DNA of 64,000 bases from CAYYBE01 sp964470345 (GTDB taxonomy: Bacteria > Babelota > Babeliae > Babelales > Babelaceae): contig CAYYBE010000007.1 of assembly GCA_964470345.1 (NCBI GenBank), forward strand, positions 17,586 to 81,585, written 5' to 3'. The notes under the pieces are model-generated. The model did not search any database and was not told the DNA's origin. It saw nothing but the letters and a program-made list of their open reading frames with translations. How positions within the stretch are numbered: position 1 is the stretch's first letter; each line of letters begins with the position of its first letter. Shown here piece by piece: positions 52,271 to 61,073 of the stretch. Both the position numbers and the translations under genes were made by a program.

Positions 52271-53052
52271 GAAAGCTCCATGGTGTCATTAATGATTAAC
52301 TTCCAGCGTTTGGATTGTTTACCTGTTTTTATATGAAAATCAGGTTTTAACAGGATGTATTCGATTTTTCTTTTGGTTAACTCGTTTTCGACAAGTCGAG
52401 CTAATTGGGAAAGTTTGGCGATTTCAAAAATGTAGCCAAGTCGTTGAAGAACGGGATTGGTTTTTTCTCTCCCCACGATAAATGTCAGGGCCAGGGGATC
52501 AGCCTCTTCAGCGAGCGTTTTTATCACAAGGGCTACGTTGCTTAGGTAACCGGATGCCTTATAAAATCTCACAAGATCGACCATGGTTTGTTCTATTTTG
52601 GAGACTCTTATGTAACCTGTTGGAGTAGTTTTCATAGTTGTGGATGCTTCGTCGCAGTATTTATACGTATGAAACTCAATCCTTGTTTGCACCAAATTAA
52701 TAGGCTTGATTTTCTTGTGCGTGATAACCTGAAGTACCATTGGCTGTTGCTCGGTTGCTCCGTAGAGAGACGAAGCGCTGAGAAGGCCGATATAGTACTC
52801 TTGATTCAGATAGTTCATCAATGAGTTGATTATCCATGAAGGAGGCAGTGTGCCACGGGCTTGGTATTCAGGAGGAAGTATCATGTAAAGGGTTCGATAC
52901 ACTTTACGAATCACCCTTTTTTTTGTGAGCCGATAGGCTTGAAATTTGAATTGATCTGGGGAAAGACGCAGTGTACCGATCGCCTCTTCTTTAGTGAAGA
53001 AGTGTTTTCCAGAAGAAAGCTGATCGTTTAGGTAATTTTTTAAGGTTTTCAT
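52267..53052 (-). CDS. abiEi: AbiEi-type antitoxin / transcriptional regulator
   Basis: This 261-residue protein has an N-terminal winged-helix part (HFFTKEEAIGTLRLSPDQFKFQAYRLTKK, 52912-52998) and a C-terminal antitoxin domain with SWIINSLMNYLNQEYYIGLLSASSLYGA (52761-52844), typical of AbiEi proteins. AbiEi neutralises AbiEii and, in characterised systems, represses its own operon by binding inverted repeats. Inverted repeats are present just upstream (53058-53089). The gene starts 3 bases after the lnt-like gene on the same strand. Confidence 0.88.
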   Translation of the reverse strand: MKTLKNYLNDQLSSGKHFFTKEEAIGTLRLSPDQFKFQAYRLTKKRVIRKVYRTLYMILPPEYQARGTLPPSWIINSLMNYLNQEYYIGLLSASSLYGATEQQPMVLQVITHKKIKPINLVQTRIEFHTYKYCDEASTTMKTTPTGYIRVSKIEQTMVDLVRFYKASGYLSNVALVIKTLAEEADPLALTFIVGREKTNPVLQRLGYIFEIAKLSQLARLVENELTKRKIEYILLKPDFHIKTGKQSKRWKLIINDTMELS

Positions 53053-53055
53053 ATT

Positions 53056-54456
53056 CTAATTGTTGCATTTTTCGCAACTATTTGCAACTGAATCCCGATT
53101 TTCCCCTGGAAGGTTTTGGGGCTTGTCCCAAACTGGTAGGGAATAAAAGCCCCCATTTTTGCTGCACAAAGCTTGAAACGCATAGCCAACATAGATAATA
53201 TCCCGTTGCCAGGCAATCGCTTTATAACGAGCAGTTAAGAGTAAAAGATCTTGCACGTAGCGAGCAGATGGCCAACTGTCATAACAGAGTGCAATAATCG
53301 GGTCATAATACGGGTCATCGGGCTTTTCAAAGAAAAAAAGTTCTGAGCAGATATAGGGTACTACCGTAAGTTCTGGAGACAGTTGCCAGCGGGGGCGCGG
53401 GGTTTGTGTAGGAACAACTTGTGAGATCTGGTGAAAATAGGCAGCCCTGATCGCCGTGCAATCGACCAAAGCGGGAATGCGCTCGGCCAGTGCCATCGCA
53501 TGCCGCTTGTCGCAGAAACTCTGTATTGTTCCGCGGAGCAACCACGTGGTATTACGATGCGCGCCATGGTCATCACGAAATCCTCCTGCAATGATGGTGC
53601 AGGTAGGTAATTGAGCAGCAAGGTCGCAGAGAGCTGCTAGGCAATCAGCGCATGCTGACTCAGGAAAGAACAGATACTCTTTTTCGCTAAGCTCATCTAC
53701 TTTTGCAAGCAGTGTCTTTGGCGACTCTCTTGAGACACCTGCCTGTTGTACCCATGCCGGAGCGTGAGGGGCTGGGCGGTGTACTGCCCAACTTATTGCC
53801 CAGGGGAGTGTAAGTAAAGCGCTGAGCCAAAGTACTGGTAGCGAATGGGTGATGAGCGCATAGGCAAGCGGTGTCGCAAAACTGAGCATGAGCAGGAGTG
53901 TGAAATTCGTGCCAAGCGCAGGAAGTATATATGCGAGCAGCGCAGGATGCGTTGCAAGGGGAAGTAAGGGATTAATGAGCGGGTAGCCTTCGCATGTGCC
54001 GGTATACCAGAGACTTATGTGCATGAGTACCCAAAAAACAAGCCATACGCTCAAGACCCAGGTAAGTAAGCGGGGCAGAATTGGCAAGTTTGGGAAGTGC
54101 GCAATACCCCATTGGGTAAGCCAAAAAATAGCTGCAGGGTAGAGCGCTTGGATACTAAGTGCGATGGCAAGCGGAGCAATCCGAATCACGAATGGTCCGC
54201 AAGAAAGATTAAATATTCCCCATACAATACCCCAACTATGAACTGTCAGAATACCGAGCGACCAGCTATAAAATGCGAGAAAAGAGATGTGGGTAGAGGT
54301 GGTGATACGTAAGAATGGCGCGGGAAAGAAAAAGATCAGAAACCACAGATGTGTGGGAAAGAAAAAAGGGCCAAGAAACAAAAGCGCACAACATATGCCG
54401 AGAAGATAATTTTGGGTGCCAGGAGCTGCTCTATGTGGCCAAAGTTTATTGTGCAT
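53056..54456 (-). CDS. lnt: Apolipoprotein N-acyltransferase-like protein (divergent Lnt)
   Basis: This 466-residue protein has about eight N-terminal membrane helices (to about 235) and a nitrilase-fold domain (about 240-440). The triad is recognisable: Glu in LFFPESA (about 268), Lys in DKRHAMALAERIP (about 320) and Cys in PYICSELFF (about 370). This fits Lnt, which adds the third acyl chain to lipoproteins. Sequence similarity is low, and the domain lacks the usual WPE motif wording. It is followed directly by the abiE pair. The FKBP protein is an example of a lipoprotein in this cell. Confidence 0.8.
   Translation of the reverse strand: MHNKLWPHRAAPGTQNYLLGICCALLFLGPFFFPTHLWFLIFFFPAPFLRITTSTHISFLAFYSWSLGILTVHSWGIVWGIFNLSCGPFVIRIAPLAIALSIQALYPAAIFWLTQWGIAHFPNLPILPRLLTWVLSVWLVFWVLMHISLWYTGTCEGYPLINPLLPLATHPALLAYILPALGTNFTLLLMLSFATPLAYALITHSLPVLWLSALLTLPWAISWAVHRPAPHAPAWVQQAGVSRESPKTLLAKVDELSEKEYLFFPESACADCLAALCDLAAQLPTCTIIAGGFRDDHGAHRNTTWLLRGTIQSFCDKRHAMALAERIPALVDCTAIRAAYFHQISQVVPTQTPRPRWQLSPELTVVPYICSELFFFEKPDDPYYDPIIALCYDSWPSARYVQDLLLLTARYKAIAWQRDIIYVGYAFQALCSKNGGFYSLPVWDKPQNLPGENRDSVANSCEKCNN
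53058..53089 (-). promoter_or_regulatory. Candidate AbiEi operator
   Basis: AATTGTTGC (53058-53066) and GCAACTATT (53074-53082) form an inverted repeat with one mismatch and a 7-base gap; a third half-site (TTGCAACT) follows at 53082-53089. The set lies 5 bases upstream of the abiEi start, inside the last codons of the lnt-like gene. Autoregulation through such repeats is known for AbiEi. Confidence 0.5.
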
Positions 54457-54488
54457 GGCCCATCTGTTTTAGTGAGATGCCGTGACGA

Positions 54489-54689
54489 TTAGTCTCCGAA
54501 CATGGCACCTTTGGTTGCTATTGGCTGTGATCCGAACGAATTGCCTGCCGGTGCTGGGGTCTCTATTTGAAGTATTGGCTCAGGGCGTTTTTTTTCAAAC
54601 ATTCCGCTACCGTACATTTTTTTATACACAAAGAAGGCAGCAACAACAACAAGTGCTGCGATAACGAGATAGGTAAGCATTTTTTTCAT
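54489..54689 (-). CDS. Small membrane protein, twin 1 (66 residues)
   Basis: One N-terminal membrane helix (LTYLVIAALVVVAAFFVYKK) is followed by a short polar tail rich in Pro, ending GAMFGD. AAGGAG lies before the ATG. Its first 30 residues are nearly the same as those of the next gene (YKKMYGSGMFE against YKKIYGFGFYSE), so the two are tandem duplicates. Function unknown. The tail probably faces the periplasm or the cytoplasm; orientation is not obvious. Confidence 0.7.
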   Translation of the reverse strand: MKKMLTYLVIAALVVVAAFFVYKKMYGSGMFEKKRPEPILQIETPAPAGNSFGSQPIATKGAMFGD

Positions 54690-54723
54690 AAATTCTCCTT
54701 AAAGATATGAAACGAGGTAACGA

Positions 54724-54909
54724 TTATTCGAACATTCCTGCTTCAGTTACTGCTCCTGCATTGGTTGCTTTCTCAGCTATCGTGTTTGCCAGCATGGCGT
54801 TTTGTTGTTTCTCAGAATAAAAACCAAAGCCATAGATTTTTTTGTATGCAAAGAATGCGACGACAACAACAACTATTGCAATTGCAAGGTACATCAAATA
54901 TTTCTTCAT
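54724..54909 (-). CDS. Small membrane protein, twin 2 (61 residues)
   Basis: The start at 54909 has AAGGAG upstream; a much longer in-frame extension to 55203 runs through the end of rpe and is rejected. The protein has one helix (LMYLAIAIVVVVVAFFAYKK) and a polar tail ending EAGMFE. It is the duplicate of the gene at 54489-54689. The pair lies between rpe and lnt. Confidence 0.7.
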   Translation of the reverse strand: MKKYLMYLAIAIVVVVVAFFAYKKIYGFGFYSEKQQNAMLANTIAEKATNAGAVTEAGMFE

Positions 54910-54955
54910 ACAACTCCTTAATAAAGTTAGACAATAAAATAATACTATCGCCAGT

Positions 54956-55630
54956 TTATAAAGCCCCTGCTTTTTGATGCAAGAGTTTGATAGCCTTGAT
55001 AGGGTCAGGTGTAGCAAATATTGCAGCGGCAGCGGCGATCTCTTGCGCTCCAGATGCGCATACCGCACCGATATTTTCTTGTGAAATGCCACCGTCGATG
55101 CCAATTGAAAATGAAGCGTTGAGTTGTGCGCGTATCTGTACCAGCTCATGGAGCCGTTCAATGGATGTCGGCAAAAATTTTTGCCCTGAAAAGCCTGGTT
55201 CAACCGACATCACCAGTACCTGACCCGGCTTTACCGAGTTGCCTGGTGCAAAGAGCGGCTCAATCGTTTTGATGGGGGTTGTTGGCTTGAGGGCAATACT
55301 GGGAACTAATGCGCGTGCAGCGATCTGTTTGCATAAGTCGAGCGTAGTTGCTGTATTGAGTGTCTCGGGGTGAAATGAAAGAATATCCCCCGGGGCAAGC
55401 TCAAGGCGTTCAAGATACCTTTGGGGGTTGTCTACCATCAAGTGTACCCAGAGTTGCTTTTTAGTTGCCTTGCGAATAGCGTTCATAAACGCAGGACCCC
55501 AGGTAAGATTGGGGACGTAGTGAAAGTCCATGACGTCCAGATGGAATCCATCAACGTATGGTTCTAGTGCGTGGAGTGTTTCTTCAAGTTTGAGAAGATT
55601 GCTTGAGATAAGTGAGGGAAAGAGTTTCAT
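54956..55630 (-). CDS. rpe: Ribulose-phosphate 3-epimerase
   Basis: This 224-residue TIM-barrel enzyme interconverts ribulose 5-phosphate and xylulose 5-phosphate in the pentose phosphate pathway. The motifs are PSLISSNLLKLEE, DGFHLDVMDFHYVPNLTWGP (catalytic Asp and metal His), WVHLMVDNP, MSVEPGFSGQKFLP and GIDGGIS with the second Asp. The phosphate-binding loop near the end is present but slightly altered (SGAQEIAAAAAIF). AAGAGG precedes the ATG. Confidence 0.93.
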   Translation of the reverse strand: MKLFPSLISSNLLKLEETLHALEPYVDGFHLDVMDFHYVPNLTWGPAFMNAIRKATKKQLWVHLMVDNPQRYLERLELAPGDILSFHPETLNTATTLDLCKQIAARALVPSIALKPTTPIKTIEPLFAPGNSVKPGQVLVMSVEPGFSGQKFLPTSIERLHELVQIRAQLNASFSIGIDGGISQENIGAVCASGAQEIAAAAAIFATPDPIKAIKLLHQKAGAL

Positions 55631-55820
55631 ACGACCTCTTGGTTACATGGTGATTCTAGGGTTAGTATGGTTGGCGTTACGGCCAAAAGTCGAGAGTTTT
55701 GCCGTCGAGTGAAACGAAGGGGAAAAACTTTCAAGCATTGTGTTATAAAATCTGAGTTGGTTGCTATCAAATTTGTTGGGCTTTTCTTGATCTCTTTTTT
55801 CTTTCTCTTATACTTGAACA

Positions 55821-55849
55821 TTGAGAGGGTGATGGGCCAAAAATATGAT
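55821..55849 (+). promoter_or_regulatory. Promoter of groESL
   Basis: TTGAGA (55821-55826), a 17-base spacer and TATGAT (55844-55849) form a good sigma-70 promoter 36 bases before groES. No CIRCE operator (TTAGCACTC-N9-GAGTGCTAA) and no sigma-32 box is visible, so heat control must use other means. Confidence 0.6.
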
Positions 55850-55884
55850 ACTTTTTATTACGTTAAAAAAGAGAAAGGGACTTT

Positions 55885-56172
55885 ATGCTTAACACATTAC
55901 GTCCGCTCGCAGATCGCTTATTGATACAGCGTCTTGAGCTTGAAGAATCAAAAACAGCTGGTGGTATTATTATTCCTGATGCTGCACGGGAAAAAGCGCA
56001 AACGGGCAAAGTGCTCGCCGTTGGCCCCGGCCGCATGACCCCAGAAGGCAAGCTGATTGCGATGCAAGTTAAAAAAGGGGACACCATCTTTTTTGGTAAA
56101 TACGCAGGGACTGAAGCAGGTGATAATCTTCTGATTATCCGTGAAGACGAAGTTCTTGGGATTCTTGAATAA
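55885..56172 (+). CDS. groES: Co-chaperonin GroES
   Basis: This 95-residue protein forms the seven-fold lid of the GroEL chamber. It begins NTLRPLADRLLIQRLE; the mobile loop ESKTAGGIIIPDAAREKAQTG (55951-56013) binds GroEL, and GKVLAVGPG and DTIFFGKYAGTE are the conserved barrel parts. AAAGGG precedes the ATG. It lies 15 bases before groEL. Confidence 0.97.
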   Translation: MLNTLRPLADRLLIQRLELEESKTAGGIIIPDAAREKAQTGKVLAVGPGRMTPEGKLIAMQVKKGDTIFFGKYAGTEAGDNLLIIREDEVLGILE

Positions 56173-57825
<1,653 letters not shown>

Positions 57826-57872
57826 GGCGGAATGGCGCAGGTCATTAATGCTTATATCTTAGCTGTCATAAT

Positions 57873-57903
57873 AACGGGGTGCTTTACCGGCACCCCGTTT
57901 CGT
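57873..57903 (+). terminator. Terminator of groESL
   Basis: AACGGGGTGC (57873-57882) pairs with GCACCCCGTT (57890-57899) around a 7-base loop, then TTCG. The T-run is short, but the stem is strong. Confidence 0.8.
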
Positions 57904-57939
57904 TTCCCAGGTTCAGACCAGGGGAGGGGGACCCCCCTT

Positions 57940-57967
57940 TTGACTCCCCATTTGGATAGGGTAGAAT
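57940..57967 (+). promoter_or_regulatory. Promoter of the 58024 gene
   Basis: TTGACT (57940-57945), 16 bases, TAGAAT (57962-57967). The -10 is followed by the leader shared with the gene at 58930. Confidence 0.7.
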
Positions 57968-57975
57968 GAACAATA

Positions 57976-58009
57976 GAAAAAGGCGCAAAGGGCGTCCTTT
58001 AAAACAAAC
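57976..58009 (+). promoter_or_regulatory. Shared leader element, copy 1
   Basis: A 34-base stretch starting GAAAAAGGCGCAAAGGGCG is nearly the same as 58873-58906. The core (GGCGCAAAGGGCGTC) can form a small hairpin. It lies at the start of the transcript, about 15 bases before the ATG, and may control stability or translation. Confidence 0.55.
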
Positions 58010-58023
58010 ATATGGAGATTTGT

Positions 58024-58515
58024 ATGAAAAATACAAACATGATTCGATTCACACGCGGCGCAGTTCTCGCTGGTCTTGTTTTGGGAAGCTCAATGGCCCA
58101 TGCTTGGGGAAACCGTTCAATCGCTTTACCTAAGGTTATGTCTAACGTTGCAGCTAAGTCTTTCTTCAGCAACCATAAATTGGCCCTCGGCCTTGGTTCA
58201 GCTGGTGTAGCTTTAACTGCTAGCGCAATTGCCTTTGCTCACTACTTCAAGCAAACTGAAGAATATAAGAACAGCACGGGTAAATGGGATTGCACCAAGA
58301 ACTTCGGTAAATATGTTGGCGGTAAGATGAAAGATGGCGCCAGCTATTCTTGGAACAAGACTAAAGATGTTGCTAACTGGCTTGGTTATCAACTTACATT
58401 CCACAAATGCTGTAAGCCTGTAGCAACTTCAGGAACAGAGTCAACTCCATTAGTGACTCCAACTGCAACTTCAGTTGCCACAACTGCAGTTAAACCAGAA
58501 GCTCCTAAAGCTTAA
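58024..58515 (+). CDS. Secreted protein with KSFFSNH motif
   Basis: This 163-residue protein starts at 58024 (GGAG upstream); an in-frame start at 58012 is less likely. A signal peptide (TRGAVLAGLVLGSSMAHA) is followed by AAKSFFSNHKLALGLGSAGV, a relative of the HPW anchor placed just after the signal. A hydrophobic Ala/Gly helix (ALTASAIAFAHYF) comes next. The middle has several aromatic and Lys residues, and the C-terminus is a Thr/Pro/Val/Ala tail. Its transcript has the same promoter type, leader and terminator as the gene at 58930. Confidence 0.7.
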   Translation: MKNTNMIRFTRGAVLAGLVLGSSMAHAWGNRSIALPKVMSNVAAKSFFSNHKLALGLGSAGVALTASAIAFAHYFKQTEEYKNSTGKWDCTKNFGKYVGGKMKDGASYSWNKTKDVANWLGYQLTFHKCCKPVATSGTESTPLVTPTATSVATTAVKPEAPKA

Positions 58516-58572
58516 CGCTGAAAAAACCGAAAAGAAAAGCTAAACTTTTTCTTCTCGCTTAAATACACAAAG

Positions 58573-58603
58573 ACGGTCAGGGTAAAACCTGGCCGTTTTT
58601 GTT
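58573..58603 (+). terminator. Terminator after the 58024 gene (shared type)
   Basis: ACGGTCAGG (58573-58581) pairs with CCTGGCCGT (58588-58596) with one G-U pair, loop GTAAAA, then TTTTTG. The GTCAGG...AAAACCTGGC core recurs at 59505-59545 and 63936-63966. Confidence 0.85.
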
Positions 58604-58660
58604 TAAGGTAAAAGGGCTTTTTGGCGGAAGCACACAGATGTTAAACGTCGCGGGTTGAAT

Positions 58661-58826
58661 AGTGCTCTTCGAGAGAGCACTGTTTGGTGCGGAGCGCACT
58701 GTTTTCCGACCGTGTCCACCATAGCCTTGTGCGACGGTGGAGGCTTGCTTCGTATGGTTGGCCCTTTAGAAAGGGCTGTTTTTGCTTCGACCTCGAAGAA
58801 CCCCGCTGCTTGCCGCGGGGTTCTTC
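58661..58826 (+). other. Hairpin-rich intergenic stretch, possible structured RNA
   Basis: Five hairpins stand in a row: AGTGCTCT/AGAGCACT (58661-58681); GTGCG/CGCAC (58687-58699); TCCACC/GGTGGA (58710-58736); GCCCTTT/AAGGGC followed by TGTTTTT (58761-58783); and a 12-base stem GAAGAACCCCGC/GCGGGGTTCTTC (58795-58806 with 58815-58826). The 414-base gap between genes holds no convincing reading frame. It could be a small RNA gene or a decayed repeat cluster. Confidence 0.4.
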
Positions 58827-58837
58827 ACAAACACTGA

Positions 58838-58865
58838 TTGACTCCTTGAGGGACTTGAGTAGACT
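58838..58865 (+). promoter_or_regulatory. Promoter of the 58930 gene
   Basis: TTGACT (58838-58843), 16 bases, TAGACT (58860-58865). Same spacing and close boxes as at 57940. Confidence 0.7.
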
Positions 58866-58872
58866 GGAAGCT

Positions 58873-58906
58873 GAAAAAGACGCAAAGTGCGTTCTTTAGT
58901 AAAAAC
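58873..58906 (+). promoter_or_regulatory. Shared leader element, copy 2
   Basis: Starts GAAAAAGACGCAAAGTGCG; ACGCAAAGTGCGT forms a hairpin. It differs from copy 1 (57976-58009) at only a few bases, some of which keep pairing through G-U. Confidence 0.55.
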
Positions 58907-58929
58907 TTCCAACAACATGGAGAAGGTGT

Positions 58930-59478
58930 ATGAAAAATATCTTCAAATCTCACGTTACATGCGGTTTAACACTTTCGTTACTCTGCCTCGGTGGTTCAGT
59001 TCAAGCTGTTAATATGGCGTCTCTTTTTAGACCGTCAGCACCAGCTTCAGTAGTGACTATGATTCAAAAGAAATCATTCTTTGCATCACACCCTGTTTTG
59101 ACCTACAGTGGTATTGGTGTGCTTTCTGCAGTTGTTCTCTATACCACTTCGGCAGTATACAGAGCCCATCGCAATGCCGACAATCTCAATGTGAACAAAT
59201 CGATCTTGGTTGTAATGAAAAATGACTGGAACAACATTAAAGCAGCCGGTAATCGGATTGCAAGTTGGTTTAGAAAAGCAGAAGCAAAAAAAGATGCAGA
59301 TAAAACAATTTCAACTGGAGCATCTTCAAGCAAGGTAACTTCAGGAAAAGATAAATTAGAAAAAGAAGAAACACCTGTTGTAATACCACCGGTGGCAGAA
59401 ACTCTTTCTGTAGATAAAACTAAAGTAACTGAACAAGCGCCTGCTCCCGTAGTACCAGCAGTTCCAGCTAACGTATAA
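58930..59478 (+). CDS. Secreted protein with KSFFASHP motif
   Basis: This 182-residue protein has a signal peptide (CGLTLSLLCLGGSVQA). It then has KKSFFASHPVLTYSGIGVLS and a hydrophobic helix ending in YRAHRN, close to the HPW anchor but placed near the N-terminus. A charged part (WNNIKAAGNRIASWFRKAEAKK) and a Lys/Glu/Pro/Val tail follow. It is the nearest relative of the gene at 58024. Function unknown; anchoring in the inner membrane is likely. Confidence 0.7.
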   Translation: MKNIFKSHVTCGLTLSLLCLGGSVQAVNMASLFRPSAPASVVTMIQKKSFFASHPVLTYSGIGVLSAVVLYTTSAVYRAHRNADNLNVNKSILVVMKNDWNNIKAAGNRIASWFRKAEAKKDADKTISTGASSSKVTSGKDKLEKEETPVVIPPVAETLSVDKTKVTEQAPAPVVPAVPANV

Positions 59479-59504
59479 ACATATTCTAAATTCTAGAATA
59501 CCGC

Positions 59505-59545
59505 AGACAGTCAGGCCTAAAAAACCTGGCTGTCTTTCTATTTAA
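59505..59545 (+). terminator. Terminator after the 58930 gene (shared type)
   Basis: AGACAGTCAGG (59505-59515) pairs with CCTGGCTGTCT (59525-59535) with one G-U pair, then TTCTATTT. Same core as the terminators at 58573 and 63936. Confidence 0.85.
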
Positions 59546-59683
59546 AGGGTGTATTGATTTGGGTTTGCGGAAAAGGGGTGGCTCTACAGAATTTCGTGTC
59601 CTCGTAGGCAAATGGTTAGACGTCATCGTAGCGAAAGTTTATTGTTATCACGAACAATAATGGAAAGTTCTCCATAGGCGCTG

Positions 59684-59733
59684 AGTAAAAAAAGCGAGAA
59701 GGGACTGTAAACTGAACAGAACCCTCTCGCTTT
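59684..59733 (-). terminator. Terminator after the ankyrin-like pair
   Basis: AGCGAGAAGGG (59693-59703) pairs with CCCTCTCGCT (59722-59731) with a one-base bulge. On the reverse strand a T-run follows (59684-59693). It ends the gene at 59742-60260. Confidence 0.8.
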
Positions 59734-59741
59734 AGAGTTTA

Positions 59742-60260
59742 TTAAAGTCCTTCAACACGGGCAGAATAGATGATTTGCTTGATCGTGATAGCGTCGTCAT
59801 GCTTTGGTCTTAATTCTTTGTTGAGATACTTGTTGAACGTAAAATAAGATTTTACGAATAATGCTATTCCCGTTAATGCGCAAACACTTGCAAATAACGC
59901 GATTTCTGGATCCGGACGTGCTGTATTCGCGAACATTGATGATCCCATTACTAAAAGCCCAGCGCCACTTAATTGTTCAAATCTGGATTTGTCTGCCGTT
60001 GTTTTATCACAAGAAGTAAGCGCATCACGGTGGAAAAGAGTTCCTCTTACCGAGAACTTGCGATCATGTATCATTTGGCTTGCGAGATCGAGATAGCGGC
60101 CATATTCCCTTTGTGTGAACTTTTCGGTTGCAACAATTAATCTCACTGATTCGATATCAAGAGAACGAATTGCCTTTTCAAGATCATTTTTATCAAGAGC
60201 ATATGCAAATGCTGAAAAACATACCATGGCAAAGAGAGATACGATGCGTGCTGAATTCAT
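59742..60260 (-). CDS. Secreted ankyrin-like hairpin protein, tandem copy 2
   Basis: This 172-residue protein has a signal peptide (ARIVSLFAMVCFSAFAYA). An ankyrin-like helical pair follows (NDLEKAIRSLDIESVRLIVA, then YLDLASQMIHDRKFSV). A Cys-containing loop (LTSCDKTTADK) and two hydrophobic helices come next; the C-terminus reads DDAITIKQIIYSARVEGL. It is about half identical to the gene at 60316-60861, so the pair arose by tandem duplication. Membrane attachment through the C-terminal helices is likely. Confidence 0.7.
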   Translation of the reverse strand: MNSARIVSLFAMVCFSAFAYALDKNDLEKAIRSLDIESVRLIVATEKFTQREYGRYLDLASQMIHDRKFSVRGTLFHRDALTSCDKTTADKSRFEQLSGAGLLVMGSSMFANTARPDPEIALFASVCALTGIALFVKSYFTFNKYLNKELRPKHDDAITIKQIIYSARVEGL

Positions 60261-60315
60261 AGAAAACCCTTTTGTATTGTAGTGGTTACGTAAAGCTTAG
60301 AATTTTTTGGAGAGA

Positions 60316-60861
60316 TTAAACGCCTTCAACATGTGCGGTATACAAGAGTTGTTTGATGGTGATGGCATCATCACGCTTTGGACGCAATTCTGTATTGATA
60401 TAGTCATTGAGCGTGTAATATGATTTTACGATTAATGCTATTCCTGCCAGAGTAAGAACGCTTCCCCATGACAAGGATGCAGAAAAGTTTCGGTGGTCGT
60501 TTTCTAATGCCAGCACTGGAGCCAACAACAAGTTTGAGCCTCCGGCGAATGCTAATCCAACACCAATTCTTTTTTCAAGTGTTGCTTTGTCTTCCGTTGT
60601 TTTATCGCAGGAAGTAACAACATCACGATTTAAAAAAGATCCTTTTACCGAGAATTTACGATCGTTTATCATTTGGTTTGCTAGATCGAGATAGCGGTCG
60701 GATTCTTTTAGCGTTAACGTTTCGGTTGCAACAATTTGTCTCACTGTTGCCACATCAAGAGAGCGAATGGCTTTTTCGAGGTCATTCTTATTGAGGCTGG
60801 CATATACAGATGTTACTGAGCATACGACTACCAAAACGCTTAAGGTGCCTAATTTGTTCAT
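60316..60861 (-). CDS. Secreted ankyrin-like hairpin protein, tandem copy 1
   Basis: This 181-residue protein has a signal peptide (LGTLSVLVVVCSVTSVYA) and NDLEKAIRSLDVATVRQIVA with YLDLANQMINDRKFSVKG, as in the next gene. Two hydrophobic segments (RIGVGLAFAGGSNLLLAPVL; GSVLTLAGIALIVKSYYTL) are followed by LRPKRDDAITIKQLLYTAHV. The strongest conservation between the two copies is in the N-terminal helical pair and the C-terminal 30 residues. The helical pair resembles the start of an ankyrin repeat but is a single unit. Confidence 0.7.
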   Translation of the reverse strand: MNKLGTLSVLVVVCSVTSVYASLNKNDLEKAIRSLDVATVRQIVATETLTLKESDRYLDLANQMINDRKFSVKGSFLNRDVVTSCDKTTEDKATLEKRIGVGLAFAGGSNLLLAPVLALENDHRNFSASLSWGSVLTLAGIALIVKSYYTLNDYINTELRPKRDDAITIKQLLYTAHVEGV

Positions 60862-60973
60862 CTAAGTCCTTTCAGACTGCTTTATTTGGTTATGACTGAT
60901 AATAATCAAGTTACCGTACATCTTGTGTATTGTGAAGCTCAATAGGGAATAAGATCCCCTGGACTAGAGGCTT

Positions 60974-61001
60974 TTGACACCTGAGGGCCTGCTGGTAAAC
61001 T
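60974..61001 (+). promoter_or_regulatory. Promoter of the 61074 operon
   Basis: TTGACA (60974-60979), 16 bases, TGG-TAAACT (-10 at 60996-61001). Same 16-base spacing as the promoters at 57940 and 58838. Confidence 0.7.
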
Positions 61002-61073
61002 GGGTAAGACTAAAAACGCTTGAATATTCAGGCATACTGCAGGTTAAAAAATTCAAATAGAAACGGAGATTAT

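Noticed and set aside
54910..55203. Long N-terminal extension of the small membrane protein at 54724
   Set aside because: It would overlap rpe; AAGGAG and a normal hydrophobic start are at 54909.
55640..55884. CIRCE operator or sigma-32 promoter before groES
   Set aside because: The TTAGCACTC inverted repeat and the CCCCAT box are absent; only a sigma-70-type promoter is seen.
55667..55924. Reading frame of 85 codons before groES
   Set aside because: It overlaps the groESL promoter and the start of groES and has no ribosome site; the hydrophobic part comes from a T-rich stretch.
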